The notes beneath the pieces were generated by a model. That model was not told the origin of the DNA and did not search any database. It saw nothing but the letters and a program-made list of their open reading frames with translations. From the NCBI GenBank assembly GCA_021775835.1, contig JAJFHC010000035.1, positions 1-22,404 of the forward strand: a stretch of 22,404 nucleotides of DNA, written 5' to 3'. Below are positions 1 to 6,214 of this stretch, piece by piece. Made by a program: the position numbers and the translations under genes. Position 1 is the stretch's first letter; the number at the start of each line of letters is the position of its first letter. The DNA is from Hyphomicrobiales bacterium (GTDB lineage: Bacteria > Pseudomonadota > Alphaproteobacteria > Rhizobiales > JAJFHC01).

Positions 1-146
1 GAAACAACAGTCGTGTCCCGGGCGCGATGCGGCGTGTTGGTGGTGCTTCGTGGAACCGGAGGCGTGGCGATCGCTGACGATGGTGTCTGGTACGGCCCCG
101 TCTCTGCGAGGCAGCATTTCATGCTGCATCGCGTACGGGGAACGGT
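1..146. repeat. Tandem direct repeat, copy 1 (146 bp, period 166)
   Basis: The unit aligns without gaps to 167-312, with about 14 mismatches in 146 bases. The last 56 bases (91-146) are identical in both copies. The identical part holds a large interrupted hairpin at 96-140: outer arms CCCCGT/ACGGGG, then GCGA/TCGC, then GCAGCAT-TTC-ATGCTGC. A run of five T follows the copy at 146-150. The unit begins at the window edge, so it may extend or recur further left. No protein-coding signal was seen. Confidence 0.85.
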
Positions 147-166
147 TTTTGTAAGATCTTGTATGG

Positions 167-312
167 GAAACAACGGTCGTTTCCCGGGCGCGATGCGGCG
201 CGTTGGTGCCGGTTCGCTGAACCGGGAGCGTGGCGGTCGCTGACGCCGGTGTTTGGTACGGCCCCGTCTCTGCGAGGCAGCATTTCATGCTGCATCGCGT
301 ACGGGGAACGGT
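167..312. repeat. Tandem direct repeat, copy 2
   Basis: This is the second copy of the 146-bp unit, separated from copy 1 by a 20-bp AT-richer spacer (147-166). The large hairpin is at 262-306. A second perfect hairpin, CCGGTTC-GCT-GAACCGG (209-225), is present only here; copy 1 is degenerate at the matching place. The copy ends 8 bases before the stop codon of the minus-strand regulator gene, so its hairpin could help end or stabilise that transcript. No T-run follows it in that direction. Confidence 0.85.
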
Positions 313-320
313 GGAGTGTA

Positions 321-1430
321 CTACCGCATCCTTGCGTGACGGCTTGGGGGGGCGCCGAAGCGGGACCGGTAGGCTTTGGTGAAGCCGGCGTGGGAGCGGA
401 AGCCGCAGGCGATGGCGGCCTCGAGGACGCCCAGGCGAGCGTCGCGCAGGAGGTGATAGGCGTGGTCGAGGCGCAGGCGCTGGTAGAACAGCCTCGGCGT
501 CGTGGCAAAATCGGCCTGGAAGAGACGCTCCATGTGACGCACGGAAAGCCCGCCGATGCCTGCCAGTTGCGTGTTGGTGAGCGGGTCCTCCATATGGCCT
601 TCCATGGCCTCGACGATCTTCGCGACGCTCCCATTGGTAATCTGCAGCCTTGTGCCCACCGGCAACTGGGTGCCGGCAACGCCTGCAAACCTTGGATGCA
701 GCAACTGGTCGGCGATGGCGACGGCCAGGTCGCGGCCGTGACCGGCCTCGATGATGTCGAGCATCATGTCGAGTGCGGCTGCCCCGCCGGAACAGGTGAT
801 GCGGTCGCGGTCGATCTCGTAGAGCGCGTTGGTGGTCTCGATGTGCGGGAAACTCTCGCGGAACGCCGCCGCACTTTCCCAGTGGACCGCCACACGGCGG
901 CCCTCGAGCAGGCCCGCCCGGGCGAGCACAAAAGGGCCGGTGTCCATGGCCGCGAGCACGGTGCCCCGCCTGGCCAGAGCCCGCAGGGGATTGAGAATGC
1001 CCGGCACCACATGCTGCTGATGCTCCCAGCTTGAGCAGATCACGGCCATGTCGGGGGTGCCGGGCTTCATCGTGGCCTGGTTGCCCGAGAAGATGTCGCC
1101 GGAGACGATGTCGCCCAGTTTCTGGGATGCCTGTACGGGGATCTCGTTGGAGGCTGCCACTGCCGCCCCGTCCTGGCTCACAAAACGCCAGGTGAATGTG
1201 CCCGGCCGGTAGTTGTTGGCAACCCGCAAGGGTTCAAGGGCCGCCATCAGGCCGATCATGGAAAACCGGGGCAGCAGCACAAAGGCGATGTCGCGCAGGT
1301 CCGCCGTAAGAGAGGTTGCCGCCCCGGCCGTTCCCGCAGCACCCGTCGCGCCGTGGGTCTTGGACGGGGACGGGGACGGGTAAGCAGAGTCGTTTGAAGG
1401 GGTTGGGCCCGGTTTGTTCATCTGATTCAT
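321..1430 (-). CDS. GlxA-family (DJ-1/PfpI + AraC) transcriptional regulator, CdhR-like
   Basis: This 369-aa protein probably activates the divergent carnitine-degradation genes. After a 45-residue Pro/Ser/Ala/Gly-rich leader, residues about 47-235 form a class-I glutamine-amidotransferase-like (DJ-1/PfpI) sensor domain; the usual nucleophile position reads D-T-G, so it is not expected to be an enzyme. Residues about 265-365 are an AraC-type double helix-turn-helix, with the typical second-helix pattern A-x-A-C-G-F-x-S. This architecture is that of GlxA-family regulators such as CdhR, the carnitine-catabolism activator of Pseudomonas. The leader carries a small in-frame hexanucleotide repeat (three GGACGG units, 1362-1379 on the plus strand) encoding Pro-Ser pairs, and makes the protein longer than typical family members of about 320-340 aa. 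The start is uncertain: ATGs at 1430 and 1421 both lack a clear ribosome binding site. Function by family and location; specific ligand inferred. Confidence 0.85.
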   Translation of the reverse strand: MNQMNKPGPTPSNDSAYPSPSPSKTHGATGAAGTAGAATSLTADLRDIAFVLLPRFSMIGLMAALEPLRVANNYRPGTFTWRFVSQDGAAVAASNEIPVQASQKLGDIVSGDIFSGNQATMKPGTPDMAVICSSWEHQQHVVPGILNPLRALARRGTVLAAMDTGPFVLARAGLLEGRRVAVHWESAAAFRESFPHIETTNALYEIDRDRITCSGGAAALDMMLDIIEAGHGRDLAVAIADQLLHPRFAGVAGTQLPVGTRLQITNGSVAKIVEAMEGHMEDPLTNTQLAGIGGLSVRHMERLFQADFATTPRLFYQRLRLDHAYHLLRDARLGVLEAAIACGFRSHAGFTKAYRSRFGAPPSRHARMR

Positions 1431-1511
1431 GAACCCGGTTTAGCGCCTCGTGCGCCCACACACAATGGCGAAATGAGACAAGTATCCGGCGATCTGGGAC
1501 AAACAGGCGCG

Positions 1512-1523
1512 ATCCCGCGGGAT
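1512..1523. promoter_or_regulatory. Perfect 12-bp palindrome in the divergent regulator/BKACE promoter region
   Basis: ATCCCGCGGGAT is a perfect palindrome midway in the 231-bp gap between the divergent regulator and BKACE genes. It is a candidate operator for the regulator or another dimeric factor. A weaker, widely spaced inverted pair TGGGAC (1495-1500)/GTCCCA (1553-1558) surrounds it. No convincing sigma-70 promoter could be picked by eye; TTGACC at 1588-1593 lacks a good -10 partner. The assignment as an operator is inference. Confidence 0.35.
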
Positions 1524-1661
1524 TAGCGTCATAGTCCGGCAACACGACCTTCGTCCCAAAAAACCGCCTGAACGAACCGCTCACAGTTTGACCTTTGAGC
1601 CGACACACAAAAGCCAAACGTGTCTTTGAAAAGACCAAATCCTCTAGGAGACGAGACCCCC

Positions 1662-2552
1662 ATGAGCCCCCAAATGAACCCCAAAGTGATCGTGACCTGC
1701 GCCATTACCGGCGCCGGCGATACCGTTGACAAGCATCCTGCCATCCCGGTCAGCCCGGAGCAGATCGCCAATTCAGCCCTTGAGGCGGCGGAAGCCGGTG
1801 CGGCCATCGTCCACTGCCATGTGCGCAATCTCGAGACCGGCAAGGGCACCCGCGACGTGGCGCTTTACGCGGAAGTCATGGAGCGCATTCGGACTAAGAA
1901 CAAGAACGTCATCATCAACTTGACCGCGGGCATGGGCGGTGATCTCGACATCGGGGCCGGCGAAGACGCCATGGCGTTCGGGCCGGATACCGATCTCGTC
2001 GGCCCGGTTGAACGGCTGGCCCATGTGACCTCGCTCAAGCCCGAAATCTGCACCCTCGACTGCGGCTCGCTCAATTTCGGCGACGGCAACGGCATCGTCG
2101 TCCAGACGCCGAACCAGTTGCGCGCCCAGGCGAAAATCATCCAGGACGCCGGCGTGAAGCCCGAAATGGAGATTTTCGACACCGGCAACCTCTGGTTCGC
2201 CAAGCAGTTGGTGACCGAAGGCCTGATCGACGACAAGCCCATGTTCCAGCTGTGCCTGGGTATTCCGTGGGGCTCGCCGTGCTCGACCGCTGCCATGCAG
2301 CACATGGCCAACATGCTGCCCGACAATGCCGTGTGGGCGGGTTTCGGCATCGGCCGCATGCAGATGCCGATGGTGGCGCAAGCCGTGATCCTGGGCGGCC
2401 ATGTTCGTGTGGGACTTGAGGACAATCTGTACCTGGAGCGCGGCGTCTATGCGTCCAACGGGACGCTGACCGACAAGGCGGTGAAGATCATCGAACTGCT
2501 GGGATCCTCGGTGGCAAGCCCTGACGAAGCACGCGGCATTCTGGGATTGTGA
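1662..2552 (+). CDS. BKACE-family beta-keto acid cleavage enzyme (probable 3-dehydrocarnitine cleavage)
   Basis: This 296-aa protein belongs to the BKACE (formerly DUF849, 3-keto-5-aminohexanoate cleavage) family. It is a zinc-dependent TIM-barrel enzyme that exchanges a beta-keto acid with acetyl-CoA to give acetoacetate and a new acyl-CoA. The zinc ligands are visible as H51-x-H53 in the motif VHCHVRN and E253 in GLEDN. Next to a carnitine dehydrogenase the expected reaction is 3-dehydrocarnitine + acetyl-CoA -> betainyl-CoA + acetoacetate. The chosen start has a TAGGAG ribosome binding site 11 bases upstream and gives the usual family length; an ATG at 1620 would add 14 unlikely residues and place the binding site inside the gene. 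It is the first gene of the catabolic series. Family assignment is firm; the substrate rests on the neighbouring fused dehydrogenase. Confidence 0.9.
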   Translation: MSPQMNPKVIVTCAITGAGDTVDKHPAIPVSPEQIANSALEAAEAGAAIVHCHVRNLETGKGTRDVALYAEVMERIRTKNKNVIINLTAGMGGDLDIGAGEDAMAFGPDTDLVGPVERLAHVTSLKPEICTLDCGSLNFGDGNGIVVQTPNQLRAQAKIIQDAGVKPEMEIFDTGNLWFAKQLVTEGLIDDKPMFQLCLGIPWGSPCSTAAMQHMANMLPDNAVWAGFGIGRMQMPMVAQAVILGGHVRVGLEDNLYLERGVYASNGTLTDKAVKIIELLGSSVASPDEARGILGL

Positions 2553-2561
2553 TGAGAAAAA

Positions 2562-2717
2562 CGTCATCCCGGACAAGTGACGGCGACGCCGGAACGCCGA
2601 TCCGGGACCCAGCGCAAAATGTGCCGAAGGCTCGACTGGCAAGGTGGCTTCGCCACTTCTTGTGCTGGGTCCCGGATCTCGCGACGGGGCTTGCGCCCCA
2701 CGCGGTCCGGGATGACG
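2562..2717. repeat. Palindromic intergenic repeat (nested inverted repeats)
   Basis: Almost the whole BKACE-dehydrogenase gap is a folded element. Outer arms CGTCATCCCGGA (2562-2573) and TCCGGGATGACG (2706-2717) are perfect complements. Inner arms of 15 bp (2599-2613 and 2664-2678, GATCCGGGACCCAGC and its complement) are also perfect. Smaller hairpins lie at 2644-2656 (GTGGC-TTC-GCCAC) and in the right arm (GGGGC-TTGC-GCCCC). The GTCATCCCGGA...GGGACCCAG pattern is one I recognise as dispersed in alphaproteobacterial genomes. It sits inside a presumed operon, so it may act on mRNA processing, stability or partial termination. There is no T-run, and no protein-coding signal. Confidence 0.85.
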
Positions 2718-2757
2718 AGCGGCTGATGGGAATTTTTGGGGATAAGGCGACAGCATT

Positions 2758-4248
2758 ATGAGACAAATTCAGACAGTGGGGATCGTCGGCACCGGCGTCA
2801 TCGGGGCCGGCTGGGCGGCAAGGTTTCTGGCGCGCGGCGTCAACATCATTGCCACGGATCCGGGCCCGGGCGCGGAAGCGGCCATGCGCGAGACCATCGA
2901 ACTGGCCTTTCCGGCCATGCAGAAACTGAGCCTTGCGCCATTCGGCGAACGCGGCACCTTCAGCTTCACGACGTCGCTCGAGGAAGTCGCTCAAGCGTCA
3001 GACTTCATTCAGGAAAACGTGCCCGACAATGAAGACCTGAAATGCAAGGTGATGGGCCAGATCGCCGAACATGCGCCCGCCGACGTGATCCTGGCGTCAA
3101 GCTCGTCAGGCCTGCTGCCGTCGCGCATCCAGGCCGCGTGCCGGTATCCGGAGCGCCTGCTGATCGGCCATCCGTTCAACCCGGTCTACCTGCTGCCGCT
3201 GGTGGAAATCCTCGGCGGCGAGAAAACCTCCGAAGAGGCCATCGCCCACGCCACCGCGTTCTACGACGCCATGGGCATGAAACCGCTGCGGGTGCGCAAC
3301 GAGGTCGAGGGCTATATCTCCGACCGGCTGCAGGAAGCACTTTGGCGCGAGGCCCTGCACATGGTCGCCGAGGGCGTCGCCACCACCGGCGAGATCGACG
3401 ATGCGGTGATCTACGGCCCGGGCCTGCGCTGGGCGATCATGGGCACCTGCCTGACGTTCCACCTGGCCGGCGGCGAACAGGGCATGCGCCACATGCTGGA
3501 GCATTTCGGACCGGCATTGGAACTGCCCTGGACCAAGCTGGTGGCACCCGAACTGACCGAGGAACTGATCGACCGCATGGTCGAGGGCACGCAAGAGCAA
3601 GCCGACGGGCGCTCGATCCGCGATCTCGAACGCCTGCGCAACGACTGCCTGGTGGGCATCATGCAGGTGCTCAAGCAGAACCAGACCAGTGCCGGGGTCA
3701 CCATCGCCCGCGACGAGGCCAGGCGCTATACCGCCCGCGGCCACGCCCGCTGGCAGGCCGGTGACACGGTCGCGGCACCTTTGAAGCTCTACGAGTGCAC
3801 GGTGGCGCCGGAGTGGGTCGACTATAATGGCCACATGAGCGAAAGCTGCTTCCTGCAGGCTTTTGGCGATGCCTCCGACGCGCTCTTTCGTTACGTGGGC
3901 ATCGACGAGGACTACCGCCGTGCCGGCCATTCCCTGTTCACAGTCGAGACCCACCTGAACTACCTGGCCGAAGCCCGCGTCGGCGAACCGCTGACCTTCA
4001 CCACACAACTGCTGGGCCTCGACGCCAAGCGCGTGCACCTGTTCCATTCCATGTTTCACGGGCTGACCGGCGATTTGCTGTGTACGACCGAGCAGATGCT
4101 GTTGCACGTGGACACGAAAGCCGAGAGCACCGTCGCCATGACGGGCGATGTGTTCGATGCCCTGTCGGCAGTCTGGGCGGCCCACGCTGGCCTGCCCGCC
4201 CCTGAACAGAAAGGCCGGGTCATGGACGTGCCCGGACCAGCGTCATGA
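2758..4248 (+). CDS. lcdH: L-carnitine 3-dehydrogenase fused to a hot-dog (betainyl-CoA) thioesterase
   Basis: This 496-aa two-domain enzyme is the core of the locus. Residues 1-320 are a 3-hydroxyacyl-CoA-dehydrogenase-type NAD enzyme: the Rossmann motif GTGVIG is at 11-16, the active-site motif HPFNP at 138-142, followed by the helical C-terminal dimerisation domain. Residues about 342-465 are a 4HBT hot-dog thioesterase with the motif VDYNGHM at 354-360. The same fusion is known for rhizobial L-carnitine dehydrogenases, where the added domain hydrolyses betainyl-CoA to glycine betaine and CoA. The dehydrogenase oxidises L-carnitine to 3-dehydrocarnitine, the substrate of the BKACE enzyme just upstream, so the protein would catalyse the first and third steps of the route. 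The ribosome binding site is weak (AAGG about 11 bases upstream). The stop overlaps the next start (ATGA). Domain calls are firm; specificity is inferred from the fusion and neighbours. Confidence 0.9.
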   Translation: MRQIQTVGIVGTGVIGAGWAARFLARGVNIIATDPGPGAEAAMRETIELAFPAMQKLSLAPFGERGTFSFTTSLEEVAQASDFIQENVPDNEDLKCKVMGQIAEHAPADVILASSSSGLLPSRIQAACRYPERLLIGHPFNPVYLLPLVEILGGEKTSEEAIAHATAFYDAMGMKPLRVRNEVEGYISDRLQEALWREALHMVAEGVATTGEIDDAVIYGPGLRWAIMGTCLTFHLAGGEQGMRHMLEHFGPALELPWTKLVAPELTEELIDRMVEGTQEQADGRSIRDLERLRNDCLVGIMQVLKQNQTSAGVTIARDEARRYTARGHARWQAGDTVAAPLKLYECTVAPEWVDYNGHMSESCFLQAFGDASDALFRYVGIDEDYRRAGHSLFTVETHLNYLAEARVGEPLTFTTQLLGLDAKRVHLFHSMFHGLTGDLLCTTEQMLLHVDTKAESTVAMTGDVFDALSAVWAAHAGLPAPEQKGRVMDVPGPAS

Positions 4249-5027
4249 GCGGCGGCCTGCACCACGGCAAGCGTGTGCTGGTGACGGCGGGGGCGGCCGG
4301 TATCGGGCGCGCGGTCGCCCGGGCGTTTTCAGCGGAGGGCGCGTTCGTTCATGTGTGCGATGTGGACGAGGCGGCAATCGCGGCGCTGGCTGCCGAAAAC
4401 CCGGCGATCACCGCGACCCATGCGGATGTCTCGAGCGAAGACGATGTGGCCCGGGTGTTCCAGGATTTCGCCGGCGGCTACGAGGCCCTCGACGTGCTCG
4501 TGAACAATGCCGGGATCGCCGGGCCTACCGGGCCGGTCGAGACGCTGACGCTCGACGACTGGCGGGCCTGTATCGCCGTCAATCTGGACAGTGCGTTCCT
4601 GTTCTCGCGGGCGGCCGTGCCGAAGATGAAGCAAGCCGGGTCCGGCGTCATCTTGAACCTGTCGTCGACGGCGGGCTTCATGGGCTATCCCGGCCGCAGC
4701 CCGTATGCGTCGGCCAAGTGGGCGGTGATCGGTTTCACCAAGTCGCTGGCCATGGAGCTTGGGCCTCACGGGGTCCGGGTCAACGCGATCTGTCCCGGTG
4801 CGATCTCCGGCGACCGCATGGACCGGGTGATTGCCGCCGAAGCCCACACCACCGGCAAGGCGCCCCAGGACATCCGCGACGGTTACACCCGGGCGGTCTC
4901 GCTGCGGACCTTCATCGAGGCCGAGGACATTGCGGCAACAGCCGTTTTCCTGGCGTCGGATGCGGCCTCCAAGATCACCGGCCAGGCGCTGCCGGTAGAC
5001 GGTCACACAGAAGCCCTAAGCGGCTGA
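4245..5027 (+). CDS. Short-chain dehydrogenase/reductase (SDR), substrate unknown
   Basis: This is a 260-aa classical SDR. The nucleotide-binding glycine motif is TAGAAGIG (14-21), the structural NNAG motif is at 87-90, and the catalytic residues are S141, Y154 and K158 (pattern SPYASAK). D39 at the end of the second beta strand predicts NAD(H) rather than NADP(H). The start codon overlaps the stop of the dehydrogenase-thioesterase gene by four bases (ATGA), which implies translational coupling and a job in the same pathway. Plausible roles are oxidation of D-carnitine to 3-dehydrocarnitine, or reduction of the acetoacetate released by the BKACE step to 3-hydroxybutyrate. The sequence alone does not choose between these. 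The family is certain; the substrate is a guess from context. Confidence 0.85.
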   Translation: MSGGLHHGKRVLVTAGAAGIGRAVARAFSAEGAFVHVCDVDEAAIAALAAENPAITATHADVSSEDDVARVFQDFAGGYEALDVLVNNAGIAGPTGPVETLTLDDWRACIAVNLDSAFLFSRAAVPKMKQAGSGVILNLSSTAGFMGYPGRSPYASAKWAVIGFTKSLAMELGPHGVRVNAICPGAISGDRMDRVIAAEAHTTGKAPQDIRDGYTRAVSLRTFIEAEDIAATAVFLASDAASKITGQALPVDGHTEALSG

Positions 5028-5049
5028 TATATTTAGAGGATTTTGAGTC

Positions 5050-6210
5050 ATGGAATTTGCCCTGAGCGACGAGCAGAGGATGATCATGGAGACCGCGCGG
5101 GCCTTCGTGGAAACCGAACTCTACCCCTACGAGGACGAAGTCGAGCGCACCGGAGAAGTCCGCCCGGCACTGGCCGAACAAATCAGATCGAAGTCCCTGG
5201 AGCTCGGCCTTTATGCCGCCAACATCCCCGAAGAATTCGGCGGCGGCGGCCTCGATAACCTGACCATGGCGATGCTCGACCGGGAACTGGGCCGAGCCAA
5301 CTACGGCCTCCACTACACGGTCGCCAGGCCCAGCAACATCCTGCAGGCCTGCGACGCCGAACAGGCCGAGCGCTACTTCTATCCGTGCGTGCGCGGCGAG
5401 AAGATCGACTGCATCGCCATGACCGAGCCGGGTGCGGGGTCGGACCTGAAATCCATGCGCACGTCGGCGGTTCAGGACGGCGGCGACTGGGTCCTCAACG
5501 GTGAAAAACACTTCATCTCCCATGCCGATCTCGCCGACTTCGCGATCGTGTTCGCGGCCAGCGGCGTCGAGGAGTCAGACCGGGGGCCGCGCAAGAAGAT
5601 CACGTCATTCATGGTCGACAAGGGCACGCCCGGCTTCGAGGTGCGCAAGGGTTACAACTCCGTCTCCCACCGCGGCTACCACAACTGCATCCTGACCTTC
5701 AACGACTGCCGCCTGCCGGCCTCCCAGGTGCTGGGCGAGCCCCACACCGGTTTCGACGTCGCCAACGAATGGTTGGGTGCCACACGCCTGCAAGTGGCGG
5801 GTACCTGCCTTGGCCGGGCCGACCGGGCGCTGGCGCTGGCGCTGGACTGGGCGGTCAACCGCAAGCAGTTCAACCAGCAGATCTCAAAATTCCAGGGCGT
5901 CTCGTTCAAATTCGCCGACATGCAAATGGAACTCAAGGCGGCCGAATTGCTGACCTATGAGGCCGCCTGGAAATGCGATCAGGGCGCCATGACCGACATG
6001 GACGCGGCCATGGCCAAACTCAAGACCACGGAGATGCTGGCCATGGTGACCGACCAGGCGATCCAGATCTATGGCGGCATGGGACTGATGGACGAGTTGC
6101 CGCTCGAGCGCCTGTGGCGCGATGCCCGGGTCGAGCGGATCTGGGAAGGCACCAGCGAAATCCAGCGCCATATCATCTCTCGCTCCCTCCTCCGCCCGCT
6201 TGGAGGCTGA
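5050..6210 (+). CDS. Acyl-CoA dehydrogenase (candidate gamma-butyrobetainyl-CoA dehydrogenase)
   Basis: This is a 386-aa FAD-dependent acyl-CoA dehydrogenase of standard length. The FAD/substrate motif TEPGAGSD lies at 125-132. The catalytic base is E366 in W-E-G-T-S-E-I-Q, the classical position of short/medium-chain enzymes. The quaternary-contact motif IYGGMG is at 340-345. An AGAGGA ribosome binding site lies 9 bases before the ATG, 22 bases after the SDR stop, consistent with the same operon. Together with the next gene, a CoA ligase, it could oxidise gamma-butyrobetainyl-CoA to crotonobetainyl-CoA (CaiA-like role), feeding the carnitine pathway. It could equally act on another acyl-CoA. 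The enzyme class is certain; the substrate is inferred. Confidence 0.88.
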   Translation: MEFALSDEQRMIMETARAFVETELYPYEDEVERTGEVRPALAEQIRSKSLELGLYAANIPEEFGGGGLDNLTMAMLDRELGRANYGLHYTVARPSNILQACDAEQAERYFYPCVRGEKIDCIAMTEPGAGSDLKSMRTSAVQDGGDWVLNGEKHFISHADLADFAIVFAASGVEESDRGPRKKITSFMVDKGTPGFEVRKGYNSVSHRGYHNCILTFNDCRLPASQVLGEPHTGFDVANEWLGATRLQVAGTCLGRADRALALALDWAVNRKQFNQQISKFQGVSFKFADMQMELKAAELLTYEAAWKCDQGAMTDMDAAMAKLKTTEMLAMVTDQAIQIYGGMGLMDELPLERLWRDARVERIWEGTSEIQRHIISRSLLRPLGG

Positions 6211-6214
6211 GCCT

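Noticed and set aside
209..225. CCGGTTC-GCT-GAACCGG resembling a tRNA T-arm
   Set aside because: Stem and loop sizes do not fit a T-arm (five pairs plus seven-base loop), and no acceptor, D or anticodon arms are found around it.
1..312. CRISPR array at the left edge
   Set aside because: The repeats are 146 bp with a 20-bp spacer, the opposite of CRISPR proportions, and no cas genes are present.
3106..4185. Long antisense open frame (about 360 codons) opposite the carnitine dehydrogenase
   Set aside because: It mirrors a real gene with clear motifs on the other strand, has no ribosome binding site and no family features; high GC commonly leaves such frames open. The same holds for antisense frames at 159-1034, 6173-7255, 8569-9720, 15661-16548 and 16700-18040.
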